Shown here: positions 51,258 through 62,151 of the stretch, piece by piece
Layout of the letters: each line of letters opens with the position of its first letter
Numbering within the stretch: the first letter of the stretch is position 1
NCBI RefSeq assembly: GCF_017696015.1
Contig: NZ_JAAORL010000002.1
Location: 558,001-622,000, forward strand
Direction of reading: 5' to 3'
Length of the DNA: 64,000 nt
DNA from: Prochlorococcus marinus CUG1415
Lineage (GTDB): Bacteria > Cyanobacteriota > Cyanobacteriia > PCC-6307 > Cyanobiaceae
Notes under the pieces: generated by a model
The model's input: only the letters and a program-made list of their open reading frames with translations
The model's database searches: none
What the model was told of the DNA's origin: nothing
Position numbers and translations under genes: made by a program

Positions 51258-54167
51258 TTAAGCACATTTTTTTTCTTCTAACGTCTCTCCTTGATTTACA
51301 TTACAAGAACAAATTAAATTGCGATCACCATATGCATTATTAATCCTAGAAACAGTGGACCAAAACTTAATAGATGTTGGGGTTTTATAAGGAAAAGAAG
51401 CTTTTTCTTTTGAATAAGGATGATGCCAATTATCAGAAATCAACTCTTGCAACGTATGGGGAGCATTACTTATGACATTATTATTTTTTAATTCAATATT
51501 ATTTTCTATTTCACTGATTTCTTCTCCGATCAATAGCATAGCCTCACAAAATCTATCTAATTCTGCCAAACCTTCACTTTCAGTAGGCTCTATCATTATG
51601 GTCTCTGTAACAGGCCAACTTATAGTTGGGGCATGAAAACTATAATCTATTAATCTTTTAGCTAAATCATTTACACTCAAACCGGTTTTGGATTTTAAAT
51701 CTCTAAAATCTAAAATACATTCATGTGCGACAAAATTATTTTTTCCTTTATAAAGAATCTTAAATTTATGCTTTAAAGAATGAGCAATATAATTTGCAGA
51801 TAAAATTGCATGCGACGTTGCTTTCCTTAAACCACTAAGGCCAGCCATTTTTATATACATCCAACTTATTGGAAGAATACTTGCACTCCCATGCTTGGCA
51901 GAAGATACGTAATTGGAACTATTAAAAAAATTATTATCCATTAAAGAATGAGTAGGAAGAAATGGGCTTAAAGTTTCTGATGCAGCTACTGGACCTACTC
52001 CTGGACCACCGCCGCCATGTGGAATGCAGAATGTTTTATGTAAATTCAAATGACAAACATCAACACCATAATTCCCGGGCTTGCATAATCCAACCTGAGC
52101 GTTCAAATTTGCTCCATCTAAATAGACAAATCCTCCAACAGAGTGAATTAATTCACATATCTTTCTAATATGTAATTCAAAAACTCCATGAGTCGAGGGA
52201 TAGGTCAACATAAGAGCCCCGATTTGGTTATCAAATTTCTTGACCTTGATCGACAAATCTTGAAAATCAATATTTCCTTCGTCATCACATTCAACAGTTA
52301 AAACATCAAAACCTGCCATAACTGCACTAGCAGGGTTGGTTCCATGAGCACTTTTAGGAATTAAACATTTTTTTCTTAAAAGTTCGCCTTTTGATTCAAA
52401 ATAAGAATTTATTGCCAATAAACCTGCAAACTCTCCTTGGGAGCCTGCATTTGGTTGAAAAGAAACTGATTTTAAACCAACAATATCACTTATCCATTTT
52501 TCTAGGTCAGATATTATTTTTGAATAGCCCTTAGTTTGATCTGGCGGAGAAAAAGGATGAATAGAAGATAAATTAGCCCAAGAGACTGGATTTAACTCTG
52601 CTGCAGAATTTAACTTCATGGTACAGCTTCCTAATGGCATCATTCCATCTACCAAAGAAAAATCTTTTTCAGCAAGTCGGAATATATATCTCATTAATTC
52701 AGTTTCACTTTGATAATTTGTGAATATATCTTGCTGCATCCATTCACTGGATCTCAAAGCTATATTTGCAAGATGAAATCCTTTATCAAATTTTATATGC
52801 TCTAAATCTTCTTTTTTTTCTATGAGGTTTGCTATGAAAGTCAAAATATCTTTGATTTCTTTTTCATTACTAAGCTCATCTAAAGAGATCCCAAAGCCAG
52901 TTGAATCTTCAATAGTTGATCCCAAGGGCAAAATTCTAAAGTTATAGCCATTTTTTAACGCTTCATTATGGATCTTTTGAGAATGCTCAGAATAAACATC
53001 AACACTATCAAATCTAATCCCATCAGGTATATCAAAACCTAAATCAACCAAACATGATTCTAAATTTATTCTCAACTCCACTAATCTCTTAGCAATTTGA
53101 GTTAATCCATAGGGGCCATGATAAATAGCATAAAAAGAAGAAATTATGGCTAATAAAGATTGAGCAGTACAAATATTACTAGTGGCCTTCTCCCTTCTAA
53201 TATGTTGCTCTCTTGTTTGCAATGCTAGTCTTAAAGACTTTTCGCCATTTTTAGAGAGAGTTTGCCCAACAATTCTTCCAGGTATAAGCCTTTTATATTT
53301 TTCGCTACATGCAAAATATGCTGCATGGGGGCCACCAAAACCCATTGGAACACCAAATCTTTGCATACTACCCACTGCTACATCAACACCAAATTCAGAA
53401 ATTGGTTTAATTAAAACTTGTGCCAGTGGATCAATACAAGCCGATACAATAATTTCTGATCTATGTGCTTGGGATATTAAAAATGTGGGATCAAATAATT
53501 CGCCATTTTTACCGGGTAATTGCAACAAAATTCCAAAGACATCATCATGATTAGGAAGGTTGCTTTGAGTAAAGCGTTTTAAGGATATTCCCAGAGGTTT
53601 TGCTCTGGTTTGTAGAACATTAAAAGTATGATCAAAAACATTTGATTCCACTAAGTACACTTTTGAAGATTTATTTTTTCTTGCGGCAAAACTCATGGCC
53701 ATAGCTTCTGCAGCAGCAGTGCCCTCATCTAATAAAGATGAGTTGGCGACAGGGAATCCTGTTAGTTCACAAACAATAGTCTGAAAATTAAATAAAGCTT
53801 CTAATCTTCCTTGTGCAATTTCTGCTTGATATGGAGTATAAGATGTGTACCACCTAGGATTTTCGAGAACATGTCTTTGAATTACTTTAGGCATGTGATT
53901 GTCATAGTAACCAAGGCCTATGAGTGATCTCATTTTGGTATTCTTCTTCGCAATCTCTTCTAATTCATTTAAAGCCTCAATTTCTGAACAACCTTGGGGC
54001 AATATTTCTGAAGATTTATCGTTAAGCTGAATATCTTCAGGAATAACTTGATTTATAAATTGATCAATATTATTAAAACCAAGCTTATTCAGCATAATTC
54101 TTTCATCATTATCTCCTAATCCAAGATGCCTATCTATAAACAAATCGGACCCAAATTTGGATGTCAT
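51258..54167 (-). CDS. gcvP: Glycine dehydrogenase (decarboxylating), P-protein
   Basis: PLP enzyme of the glycine cleavage system, which removes photorespiratory glycine and feeds one-carbon folate, 969 aa. It is a fused two-half protein; the PLP lysine is in CHLNLHKTFCIPHGGGGPGVGP (about 710-731), and the N-half has RHLGLGDNDERIMLNKLG. It follows gcvH by 45 bp. gcvT and lpd are not in this window. Confidence 0.98.
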   Translation of the reverse strand: MTSKFGSDLFIDRHLGLGDNDERIMLNKLGFNNIDQFINQVIPEDIQLNDKSSEILPQGCSEIEALNELEEIAKKNTKMRSLIGLGYYDNHMPKVIQRHVLENPRWYTSYTPYQAEIAQGRLEALFNFQTIVCELTGFPVANSSLLDEGTAAAEAMAMSFAARKNKSSKVYLVESNVFDHTFNVLQTRAKPLGISLKRFTQSNLPNHDDVFGILLQLPGKNGELFDPTFLISQAHRSEIIVSACIDPLAQVLIKPISEFGVDVAVGSMQRFGVPMGFGGPHAAYFACSEKYKRLIPGRIVGQTLSKNGEKSLRLALQTREQHIRREKATSNICTAQSLLAIISSFYAIYHGPYGLTQIAKRLVELRINLESCLVDLGFDIPDGIRFDSVDVYSEHSQKIHNEALKNGYNFRILPLGSTIEDSTGFGISLDELSNEKEIKDILTFIANLIEKKEDLEHIKFDKGFHLANIALRSSEWMQQDIFTNYQSETELMRYIFRLAEKDFSLVDGMMPLGSCTMKLNSAAELNPVSWANLSSIHPFSPPDQTKGYSKIISDLEKWISDIVGLKSVSFQPNAGSQGEFAGLLAINSYFESKGELLRKKCLIPKSAHGTNPASAVMAGFDVLTVECDDEGNIDFQDLSIKVKKFDNQIGALMLTYPSTHGVFELHIRKICELIHSVGGFVYLDGANLNAQVGLCKPGNYGVDVCHLNLHKTFCIPHGGGGPGVGPVAASETLSPFLPTHSLMDNNFFNSSNYVSSAKHGSASILPISWMYIKMAGLSGLRKATSHAILSANYIAHSLKHKFKILYKGKNNFVAHECILDFRDLKSKTGLSVNDLAKRLIDYSFHAPTISWPVTETIMIEPTESEGLAELDRFCEAMLLIGEEISEIENNIELKNNNVISNAPHTLQELISDNWHHPYSKEKASFPYKTPTSIKFWSTVSRINNAYGDRNLICSCNVNQGETLEEKKCA

Positions 54168-54212
54168 ATTAAAATATTTTTCTTTAAAATAGCTCTTTTT
54201 AGAAAGTTTGCT

Positions 54213-54602
54213 TTATTTTGGTACAACCTTTGATTGATATTCCTCAGAAGTCATCAAATCAGCAATTGATGCTTTTGATTCTGGTTTCAAAATGACTAAC
54301 CAACCTTCTCCGATCGGATCATTCTGTAAAAGCTCAGGGTTCTCAATAACACTTTCATTTACAGATACTATTTCCCCTGAAAAAGGCAAATAGACTTCCT
54401 CAACGGCCTTAACTGATTCAATTGTTCCAAAAGTCTCACCTTTCTCTAAAGTCGCCCCTTGATCAGCTAACTCAACAAAAACAATATCTCCTAATTGATC
54501 AATAGCAAATTCACTAACTCCAATTTTTAATAGTCCGTTTTCTTCCAAAACATATTCATGAGTATCAGCATAGTGGAGGTTGTCTGGAAACTGGTAAGAC
54601 AT
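54213..54602 (-). CDS. gcvH: Glycine cleavage system H protein
   Basis: Lipoylated carrier between the P, T and L proteins, 129 aa. The lipoyl lysine is in FGTIESVKAVEEVYLPFSG (about 59-77), and the N-terminus reads YADTHEYV. The start lies 2 bp after the stop of the PLP enzyme gene, so it is in one operon with it and gcvP. Confidence 0.97.
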   Translation of the reverse strand: MSYQFPDNLHYADTHEYVLEENGLLKIGVSEFAIDQLGDIVFVELADQGATLEKGETFGTIESVKAVEEVYLPFSGEIVSVNESVIENPELLQNDPIGEGWLVILKPESKASIADLMTSEEYQSKVVPK

Positions 54603-54604
54603 GA

Positions 54605-55897
54605 TTAAGTAGATAAAGGAAGTAGAGAATCCTTTGAAATTAATTTTTCCTCTAATAATTCAGATAATAATCGAATTAATGCAATTTTGATGTGAGCTAT
54701 GTGAGAACCACCTTGAACAAAAATATTGTAGGGATCTCTTAGGGGAGCATCAGCAGAAAATTCACTTGTACTACCCTCAATAAATGTACCTCCTGCCATT
54801 AATAATTTTGAATCATATCCATCCATTGATGATGGAACAACATTCAGAAAAGAATCTACTGGTGAAGAATTTTGAAAAGATTGACAAACTTTTTGTACCA
54901 AATCAGGATTATTCAATCTTACTGACTGAATAAGATCAGATCTATAAGTTGCTGGCTCTGGTAAAACCTTGAATCCCAAATTTTTAAAAACTGCTGCAAC
55001 CATATCAGCACCTTTAAGTGATTCGTGAACAATTTGTGGTGCTAAAAACAAACCCTGCAAAATTAATCTTCCTAGTCCAAAATTTATTCCTGCAGAAGAA
55101 CCAATACCTGGGGAGGTTAATCTAGAACATGCCATCTCGACCAACTCTGCATCTCCTGCAACGTACCCACCAGTAGGAACAATTGTTCCTCCCAAATTTT
55201 TAATCAATGATCCAGCAATTATATTTGCCCCTTTAGAAATTGGTTCACTATCTTCAACAAGCTCTCCATAACAGTTATCAACAAAACATATACAGTTAGG
55301 ATCAAGAGAATGAATGAGACTACAAATTTTCTCTATCTGATGATTCGTGAGGGATTTTCTCCAACTATATCCACAACTTTTTTGTATGAATACTAATTTA
55401 CATGAATTTTGTTTAAAAGAATGAACAATTTTTTCTTCAAAAGAATCAAAATTCTCGCAGATATTTATTTGCTTATATTCAATCTCAAAATTTTTAAGTG
55501 AGCCTTTTCCTCCTCCCCTTATTCCTATGACTTCTTCTAACGTGTCATATGGTTGTCCTGTAAGAGATAACATTACATCTCCAGGTCTAAGAATTCCAAA
55601 TAAGACAGAACTTATTGCATGCGTTCCACTTACAAATTGCATCCTCACAGCTGCCTTTTCAGCAAGAAACAATCTTGCAAAAACCGCATCAATTTTTTCT
55701 CTAGATATATCATCATGACCACTACCAGAAGATTGATTGAAATGACTAGTAGAAACTTTTTCTTCCTTAAAAATTGTCAAAATATTTTCTAATTTCTGGA
55801 AAACCTGATTGGACCTTTCTTGGAAAACTTTACTTAAACTCTCTTCAACAGAAAGAACAGCGTTTTCAGCCAGTTTTAGGTTATTGTTTAATATCAT
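54605..55897 (-). CDS. PLP-dependent methionine gamma-lyase-like protein (Alum_res family)
   Basis: Fold-type I PLP enzyme, 430 aa, of the family often named aluminium-resistance protein or cystathionine beta-lyase-like. The predicted Schiff-base lysine lies in IAGSLIKNLGGTIVPTGGYVAG (about 216-237), with FVDNCYGELVE upstream and FVSGTHAISSVLFGILRPGD in the N-half. True substrate unproven. It sits 2 bp upstream of gcvH, inside the glycine cleavage cluster, which suggests an amino-acid metabolism role. Confidence 0.85.
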   Translation of the reverse strand: MILNNNLKLAENAVLSVEESLSKVFQERSNQVFQKLENILTIFKEEKVSTSHFNQSSGSGHDDISREKIDAVFARLFLAEKAAVRMQFVSGTHAISSVLFGILRPGDVMLSLTGQPYDTLEEVIGIRGGGKGSLKNFEIEYKQINICENFDSFEEKIVHSFKQNSCKLVFIQKSCGYSWRKSLTNHQIEKICSLIHSLDPNCICFVDNCYGELVEDSEPISKGANIIAGSLIKNLGGTIVPTGGYVAGDAELVEMACSRLTSPGIGSSAGINFGLGRLILQGLFLAPQIVHESLKGADMVAAVFKNLGFKVLPEPATYRSDLIQSVRLNNPDLVQKVCQSFQNSSPVDSFLNVVPSSMDGYDSKLLMAGGTFIEGSTSEFSADAPLRDPYNIFVQGGSHIAHIKIALIRLLSELLEEKLISKDSLLPLST

Positions 55898-55915
55898 TTA
55901 TTATGAAAACTCATG

Positions 55916-56614
55916 TTATTTTTCAGAAGCTAAATTTCTTAATTCTGCTAGGAAAGCATTAGGTCCCCTACCCTGAAAATAAGAAAGTTTTTTTGAAGCC
56001 TCATATAAATCAAGTAGTTCTCCATCTAATTCTTCTGCCGTATAATCTCTAATTCCTGCTATTACCTCAGCAAAACGTTCTCTACGGGAAGATTTATTGA
56101 CAGCATAGGCTTCCATTACCTGGATTTTACATGATCTCCAAGCCTTATTCTGACAAAAATGCACTGAAAGAGCATCACTTAAAGCAGAAGCTTCTTCATC
56201 TTCTATGTACCAGTCAAACGATGAAGGTAGAGATTTTAATCCTGAAAATATCTCGAATAACTCCCCGGCCGTCAATGGCTTACCAGAATCATTTTTGAGG
56301 GGTAATGCAGACTCTTCCAAAGATTTCCATAACTCTGGGTAATCATTTTCAAAACGATCCCTGATTTTTTCTATGCCTTGATCAAGAATCGTATTAACTT
56401 GAGCTAAAGCAAGAAAAACTTCAGGGCCTGGCGAAGATAACTTCCCATTCCTAAGATTAGAAATTTGCGAATTGTGAACTCTACCTAAATCAAGAACTTC
56501 AGAAAGTAATGGCAAAACTCTGTGTGACCATCCATTTCTTTCATGCCAGAGGTGTATCAAATGAGCCATAGCCCTTCGACCTCTAGATAATTTATCGCGA
56601 TATCCTAGACTCAC
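55916..56614 (-). CDS. Conserved hypothetical protein with Cro/XRE-like HTH region
   Basis: 232 aa, family not named. The N-terminal 85 residues (RRAMAHLIHLWHERNGWSHRVLPLLSEVLDLGRVHNSQISNLRNGK...FLALAQVN) resemble a helix-turn-helix with the S-Q-I-S-N-L-R-N-G-K turn. The C-terminal 140 residues are helical and acidic, without known motifs. It heads the cluster with the PLP enzyme, gcvH and gcvP (18-bp gap), so it may regulate it. Confidence 0.6.
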   Translation of the reverse strand: MSLGYRDKLSRGRRAMAHLIHLWHERNGWSHRVLPLLSEVLDLGRVHNSQISNLRNGKLSSPGPEVFLALAQVNTILDQGIEKIRDRFENDYPELWKSLEESALPLKNDSGKPLTAGELFEIFSGLKSLPSSFDWYIEDEEASALSDALSVHFCQNKAWRSCKIQVMEAYAVNKSSRRERFAEVIAGIRDYTAEELDGELLDLYEASKKLSYFQGRGPNAFLAELRNLASEK

Positions 56615-56689
56615 AGATAATTAAACTTATCAATAGTATAGTATGATAATATTACATATCGGTAATTTTGAAAATAGTATTTCAATATC

Positions 56690-57628
56690 ATGAATTCAGT
56701 AATCTTCCAAGAAACAGCAAAATTAAAAAAACCTGTTCCAGCTGAAAAAGTTATAGAACTCTCAGAAAGATTACTGGAACCTTCCAGCCATTCAAAAAGA
56801 TATCCTCCAAGACTTCATAAAACCTGGGGAACAATAGTTTTCATGGTTGCAATTCATATTCTTTCTCTTGTAGCTATACAACCAAAATTTTGGAGTCTCC
56901 CTGCAGTAGTATCATTATTATTTTTTTACTGGGTAACTGCTTGTTTAGGAGTCACTCTTGGATATCACAGATTGTTATCACACAGATCGTTCATTGTTCC
57001 AAGATGGTTAGAAAGATTTTTTGCTACCTGTGGAGCTATAAGTTGCCAGCATGGACCAATAGATTGGGTAGGTTTACATAGGCATCACCACTCTTTTTCA
57101 GATACTGAAGTAGATCATCACAATAGTAAAAAGGGGTTTTGGTGGAGTCATATGGGTTGGATGTTTAAAGACGTTGAAGCACTCAAAACTGTTCCAAAAC
57201 TAAGTGCAGATTTAATTAAAGATCCATACTATAGATTTCTAAATAAATATTTTTTATTTTTACAAATTCCTATTGGACTCTCTTTATATGCAATAGGTCA
57301 AAAATTAGGAGTTGGAGGTTGGGCGCTAGTCCTTTGGGGAATTCCATTGAGACTTGTGGTTGTTTATCACGTAACTTGGCTAGTAAACTCGGCAACACAT
57401 TGTTGGGGTAAAGCGCCTTTTGAAAGTGGTGATTCTTCCAAAAACAATGCCTGGGTTGCTGCATTAACATTTGGAGAGGGTTGGCATAATAATCATCATG
57501 CATTTCCTAACTCGGCAAAACAAGGATTATTTAGAGGTCAAATAGATATAACTTGGGAACATATTAAGATTCTTGCAAAATTAGGTCTTGCAAAAAAAAT
57601 AAAGTTACCCTCTAGGTCTTATTATTAA
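56690..57628 (+). CDS. Acyl-lipid/acyl-CoA fatty acid desaturase (delta-9 type)
   Basis: Membrane di-iron desaturase, 312 aa. Three histidine boxes: HRLLSHR (about 94-100), HRHHH (about 130-134) and [10 protein letters not shown] (about 263-272). Four hydrophobic membrane spans. The pattern is the delta-9 (DesC-like) type, which puts the first double bond into stearoyl/palmitoyl chains; regioselectivity is inferred. rplI follows 20 bp downstream of its stop. Confidence 0.88.
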   Translation: MNSVIFQETAKLKKPVPAEKVIELSERLLEPSSHSKRYPPRLHKTWGTIVFMVAIHILSLVAIQPKFWSLPAVVSLLFFYWVTACLGVTLGYHRLLSHRSFIVPRWLERFFATCGAISCQHGPIDWVGLHRHHHSFSDTEVDHHNSKKGFWWSHMGWMFKDVEALKTVPKLSADLIKDPYYRFLNKYFLFLQIPIGLSLYAIGQKLGVGGWALVLWGIPLRLVVVYHVTWLVNSATHCWGKAPFESGDSSKNNAWVAALTFGEGWHNNHHAFPNSAKQGLFRGQIDITWEHIKILAKLGLAKKIKLPSRSYY

Positions 57629-57648
57629 ATATATTGTTAAATATTTTC

Positions 57649-58104
57649 ATGGCTAAAAGAGTACAAGTCGCATTAACTGAATCAATCGCATCGCTTGGCA
57701 AAGAGGGAGACCTAGTTGAAGTAGCGCCTGGATATGCAAGAAATTTTCTATTACCTTATGGCAAGGCAATGAATGTAACACCAACTGTTCTTAAACAAAT
57801 TGAAAGGAAAAAAGAAAAAGAAAAAATTGCTGCTGACAAATTAAAGCAAGAAGCGGTAGATTTTCAAACTGCATTATCAACAATAGGGAGATTTACTATT
57901 AAAAAACAGGTTGGTGAAGATGGTGTACTGTTTGGAACAGTGACCAATGGGGATGTTGCCGAAGCAATAGAAAAAGCAACCAAAAAAGAAATTGATAGAA
58001 GAAACATCACAGTTCCTGATATTCATAATTTAGGTTCCTTTACTGCAAAAATTAAATTACATCAAGAAGTAAATGCAGAAGTAAATATTGAAGTAACAAG
58101 TTAA
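57649..58104 (+). CDS. rplI: 50S ribosomal protein L9
   Basis: Ribosomal protein L9, 151 aa. N-domain [36 protein letters not shown] (about 4-39) with the conserved GYARNFL, a long basic connecting helix, then the C-domain. A TTG 15 bp upstream is in frame, but ATG at 57649 (MAKRVQVAL) matches the family start. dnaB follows, the common rplI-dnaB order. Confidence 0.97.
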   Translation: MAKRVQVALTESIASLGKEGDLVEVAPGYARNFLLPYGKAMNVTPTVLKQIERKKEKEKIAADKLKQEAVDFQTALSTIGRFTIKKQVGEDGVLFGTVTNGDVAEAIEKATKKEIDRRNITVPDIHNLGSFTAKIKLHQEVNAEVNIEVTS

Positions 58105-58162
58105 GCAATTTGTTGCATTATTTTGAAAAGTAGCCAGAGTATATATCTAAGCAATTAAAGAT

Positions 58163-59545
58163 ATGGTTTCAGTACCTTTTCCAAATAATGGACAAAATAA
58201 AAACTTTAAAAAAGACTTTAATAGTGCAAATGCTGGATTAGTACCTCCTCAAAACATTCAAGCGGAGGAAGCTGTTCTTGGTGGAATACTCCTTGACCCA
58301 GACGCCATCGGCAGAATTGCAGACTTAATTAAGCCTGAAGCTTTTTATATCAATGCTCATCAAGAGATTTATAAAACAGCATTAATGTTGCATAGCCAAG
58401 GGAAACCAACTGATTTAACATCAATGAGTGCTTGGTTAGAAGATAATGGATCACTAGAAAAAATTGGAGGGAACAACAAATTAGTAGAGCTAGTGGAAAA
58501 TGTATCCTCTACAGCTTCCATAGAACAAGTTGCAAATTTAATTAACGACAAATTCATGAGAAGGCAACTTATCAGATCTGGAAATGAAGTGGTTCAACTA
58601 GGTTTTGATCAGACTCAAGATACTAATGAAATTTTAGATCAAGCGGAACAGAAAATATTTGAAATAAGTCAAGAAAAACCTTCAAAAGGTCTAACTCAAG
58701 CAGCTGAAATCCTGACAAGCACTTTCAATGAAATAGAATCTAGATCATTAGGTACTTCAGTAGCTGGAATTCCCGTAAATTTTTACGACCTTGATGCAAT
58801 GACTCAAGGCTTTCAAAGAAGTGATTTAATAATCGTTGCTGGAAGACCTTCAATGGGTAAAACTTCAATAGTTCTGAATCTAGCGAAGAATGTTGCACAA
58901 TCTCAAGATTTACCTGTGTGCGTATTTAGCCTTGAAATGAGTAAAGAACAGTTGACATATAGATTACTTTCGATGGAAGTTGGAATCGAAAGTGGCAGGC
59001 TAAGAACAGGAAGATTACAACAAGATGAATGGCCTTTACTTGGAGAAGGTATCAATTCATTGGGTCAACTACCAATATTTATAGATGACAAACCTAATTT
59101 AAGTGTCTTAGAGATGAGATCTTTATGTAGAAGATTAATAGCTGAGCAAAAAAAAGAACTTGGATTAATTGTGATTGATTACCTCCAATTGATGGAAGGA
59201 ACAACTCCTGATAATAGAGTGCAAGAACTTTCACGGATAACAAGAGGTCTTAAAAGCATGGCCAGAGAATTAAAAGTACCAGTGGTTGCCTTATCTCAAC
59301 TTAGTAGAGGAGTAGAGTCTAGAACAAACAAAAGACCAATGTTAAGCGATCTAAGAGAATCAGGTTCTATTGAACAAGACGCAGATTTAGTGTTAATGAT
59401 TTATAGAGATGAATACTATAATCCAGAGACTGAAGATAGAGGTATAACAGAGATTATTGTCACTAAACATAGAAATGGGCCCGTAGGAACTGTTAAATTA
59501 TTATTTGAACCTCAATTTACGAGATTTAAGAATTTAGCTAATTAA
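58163..59545 (+). CDS. dnaB: Replicative DNA helicase
   Basis: Hexameric fork helicase, 460 aa. The N-terminal primase-interacting domain starts PPQNIQAEEAVLGGILLDPDAIG. RecA-like Walker A is IIVAGRPSMGKTSIVLNLA (about 225-243), Walker B LIVIDYLQLMEG, and DLRESGSIEQDADLV lies near the end. No intein interrupts it, unlike in some other cyanobacteria. Upstream rplI and downstream mnmG are on the same strand. Confidence 0.97.
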   Translation: MVSVPFPNNGQNKNFKKDFNSANAGLVPPQNIQAEEAVLGGILLDPDAIGRIADLIKPEAFYINAHQEIYKTALMLHSQGKPTDLTSMSAWLEDNGSLEKIGGNNKLVELVENVSSTASIEQVANLINDKFMRRQLIRSGNEVVQLGFDQTQDTNEILDQAEQKIFEISQEKPSKGLTQAAEILTSTFNEIESRSLGTSVAGIPVNFYDLDAMTQGFQRSDLIIVAGRPSMGKTSIVLNLAKNVAQSQDLPVCVFSLEMSKEQLTYRLLSMEVGIESGRLRTGRLQQDEWPLLGEGINSLGQLPIFIDDKPNLSVLEMRSLCRRLIAEQKKELGLIVIDYLQLMEGTTPDNRVQELSRITRGLKSMARELKVPVVALSQLSRGVESRTNKRPMLSDLRESGSIEQDADLVLMIYRDEYYNPETEDRGITEIIVTKHRNGPVGTVKLLFEPQFTRFKNLAN

Positions 59546-59557
59546 ATCTATCCTCAA

Positions 59558-61546
59558 ATGCAAGATCATCAATCGCCAAATGAATCTTTTGACATCATCG
59601 TTATTGGAGGAGGACATGCAGGATGCGAAGCAGCCATAACAACAGCAAAATTAGGATTTTCAACAGCCTTATTTACAATCAATTTAGATAGAATTGCCTG
59701 GCAACCTTGTAACCCTGCAGTTGGCGGGCCAGCAAAAAGTCAGTTAGTGCATGAAGTGGATGCATTAGGAGGAATTATTGGAAAATTAGCTGATGAGACA
59801 GCGATACAAAAACGGATATTAAATGCCAGTAGAGGACCAGCTGTATGGGCATTAAGAGCTCAAACGGATAAAAGAGAATACTCAAAAAGAATGATCGAAA
59901 TACTACAAAATACAGATAATTTATCTTTAAAAGAAGCAATGATTACTGAAATTGATATTGCAAAAACTGAAGTAATTGGAGTTAACTCAAAAAAAAATAT
60001 ACAAAAACAAATCAAGGGTGTAAAAACTTTCTTTGGTAGTTATTATTCAGCGAGATCAGTTATTATCACAGCTGGCACTTTTTTAGAAGGCAGAATATGG
60101 ATAGGAAATAAATCAATGTCAGCTGGCAGATCTGGTGAACAAGCAGCAAAGGGTCTTACTCAAAACTTACACGAAATTGGGATCAAAACAGAACGTTTAA
60201 AAACAGGCACCCCAGCAAGAGTTGATAAAAAAAGTATCATTTTTGATGAATTAGATATTCAACCTAGTACAGCAGCTGATAAATATTTTTCGTTTGACCC
60301 AGATATCAAAAATAATATGCCCCAAGTTAGTTGTCACATCACAAGAACAACTTCTAAAACACATCAACTAATTCGAGATAATTTACATTTAACTCCCATT
60401 TACGGTGGTTTTATTGAAAGTAAGGGGCCTAGATATTGTCCATCTATTGAAGATAAAATAGTTAAATTTGCTGATAAAGAATCACATCAAATTTTCTTAG
60501 AACCAGAAGGAATTAATACCCCTGAAATATATGTTCAAGGATTTTCTACAGGTTTGCCCGAAAATATTCAATTAGAACTTTTAAGAACCTTACCTGGATT
60601 AACTGAATGTAAAATGTTACGGCCAGCATATGCTGTGGAGTATGAATATATTCCTGCAACCCAGCTACAAAGATCACTCGAAACAAAAGAAATTGAATAT
60701 TTATTTAGCGCTGGACAAATTAATGGAACTACTGGTTATGAAGAAGCAGCTGCACAAGGATTAGTTGCAGGACTCAATGCAACAAGAAAACTAAACAACA
60801 GAGATCCAATAATATTTACTAGAGAAAGCAGCTATATAGGAACAATGATTAATGATTTAATTACCAAAGACCTCAAAGAACCATACAGAGTTCTTACAAG
60901 TAGGAGCGAATATAGATTAACCCTAAGAGGAGATAATGCAGATAGGAGATTAACCCCATTAGGTTATCAAATAGGGCTAATTGATGAGAAAAGATGGTCG
61001 GCCTATCAAGAAAAAATCAAATTCCTTGAAGAAGAGAAATTAAGATTAAAAAACACCCGTTTAAAAAATACCGATGAAATAGCAAAAAAAATAGCATTAG
61101 ACACAGGATCAAAAATCAAAGGCTCAACAACTTTGCAAGAACTCTTAAAAAGACCAAACTTTCATTATTCAGATCTAATTAAATATGATTTGAATGCAAA
61201 AGATCTAGCTTCTTCAATAAAGGAAGCTGTTGAAATAGATATTAAGTACGAGGGTTATCTTAAAAGACAAAAAAACAATATTGATCAAATAAATCGTCAA
61301 AGATCTAAATCTCTGTCCCAAGAAATAAATTATGCAAAGATAGATACATTATCTTTAGAAGCTAGAGAAAATTTGAATAAACTAAAGCCAAAAAATTTTG
61401 GTGATGCTTCACAAATTCCAGGAGTTAGCAAAGCTGATTTAACTGCATTACTTGTTTGGCTAAAAATAAGAGATGTAAAAACAGAAAAAGCAAAAATTTT
61501 TACTAAAAAAAGTTATCATCTTAAAAGCAATCTTTCAGAACACTGA
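59558..61546 (+). CDS. mnmG: tRNA uridine 5-carboxymethylaminomethyl modification enzyme MnmG
   Basis: FAD enzyme that with MnmE modifies wobble U34 of certain tRNAs, 662 aa. FAD site [22 protein letters not shown] (about 13-34), [21 protein letters not shown] (about 52-72), and the tRNA-interacting region [12 protein letters not shown]. The C-terminal helical domain is complete, with [18 protein letters not shown]. Formerly gidA. The stop overlaps a possible CTG start of the next gene. Confidence 0.97.
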   Translation: MQDHQSPNESFDIIVIGGGHAGCEAAITTAKLGFSTALFTINLDRIAWQPCNPAVGGPAKSQLVHEVDALGGIIGKLADETAIQKRILNASRGPAVWALRAQTDKREYSKRMIEILQNTDNLSLKEAMITEIDIAKTEVIGVNSKKNIQKQIKGVKTFFGSYYSARSVIITAGTFLEGRIWIGNKSMSAGRSGEQAAKGLTQNLHEIGIKTERLKTGTPARVDKKSIIFDELDIQPSTAADKYFSFDPDIKNNMPQVSCHITRTTSKTHQLIRDNLHLTPIYGGFIESKGPRYCPSIEDKIVKFADKESHQIFLEPEGINTPEIYVQGFSTGLPENIQLELLRTLPGLTECKMLRPAYAVEYEYIPATQLQRSLETKEIEYLFSAGQINGTTGYEEAAAQGLVAGLNATRKLNNRDPIIFTRESSYIGTMINDLITKDLKEPYRVLTSRSEYRLTLRGDNADRRLTPLGYQIGLIDEKRWSAYQEKIKFLEEEKLRLKNTRLKNTDEIAKKIALDTGSKIKGSTTLQELLKRPNFHYSDLIKYDLNAKDLASSIKEAVEIDIKYEGYLKRQKNNIDQINRQRSKSLSQEINYAKIDTLSLEARENLNKLKPKNFGDASQIPGVSKADLTALLVWLKIRDVKTEKAKIFTKKSYHLKSNLSEH

Positions 61547-61605
61547 ATAATAAACTTTTCAAGTCACCAAAAATATTATGGGAAGAAAAAGCCTCAACTT
61601 TTTTA

Positions 61606-62151
61606 GTGAAAAATTCACTACCAAAAATATCTGGTCCATGGAAATTAATGCTGCTTGGGGATGGAAGTCCAACTAGACATCTACAGCTTTTAACTAATCA
61701 AGAAACAAAAATTAAATTAATTTCAATGCAATTAGATCCTCTATCCAGTGAAGATGGTCCTAAAGAGTTGAATCAGTTAAATGGCCCTTTAATTAGAAGA
61801 CAAGTATGGATTAAAAACAATAATAAAAACCTAGCATGGGCTGAAAGTTGGTGGAATGCAGAACAAGTAAGTGAAAATTTAAAAGCCAAAGAAGAACCAA
61901 TTTGGAAGAATTTAACACAAGACAGATCAGAGTTGTTTAGAGAAGTTGATCGTATTTCACTTGTGAATTCAAAATGGTTAGAAGATCAATTTTGTTTTAA
62001 GGGTCCATTCTGGTCAAGAAATTATAGATTTTTTCGAGACAAAAAGCCACTAACAATTATTAGAGAAGTCTTCAATCCATATTTAGAAAATTTACTAGGG
62101 TCTTCTGGAATTAACAAATTTGCAAATCTATACTCTTCTTCTTCTTCTTGA
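61606..62151 (+). CDS. Chorismate lyase (DUF98 family)
   Basis: Converts chorismate to 4-hydroxybenzoate, the head group of plastoquinone, 181 aa from GTG at 61606. Family motif GPWKLMLLGDGSPTRHLQLLT (about 11-31) and LIRRQVWIK (about 62-70), then AWAESWWNA. In-frame coding-like sequence continues upstream to a CTG at 61543 that overlaps the mnmG stop, with no ATG, so the true start is uncertain. The C-terminus is a serine run from repeated TCT codons, overlapping the convergent gene by 24 bp. Confidence 0.85.
   Translation: MKNSLPKISGPWKLMLLGDGSPTRHLQLLTNQETKIKLISMQLDPLSSEDGPKELNQLNGPLIRRQVWIKNNNKNLAWAESWWNAEQVSENLKAKEEPIWKNLTQDRSELFREVDRISLVNSKWLEDQFCFKGPFWSRNYRFFRDKKPLTIIREVFNPYLENLLGSSGINKFANLYSSSSS

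Noticed and set aside
54168-54212. Glycine riboswitch before gcvP
   Set aside because: Only 45 bp separate gcvH from gcvP, too short for the aptamer, and no conserved core was seen upstream of the cluster.
58163-59545. Intein in dnaB
   Set aside because: The 460-aa protein is continuous through the Walker A region, with no splicing-domain insertion.
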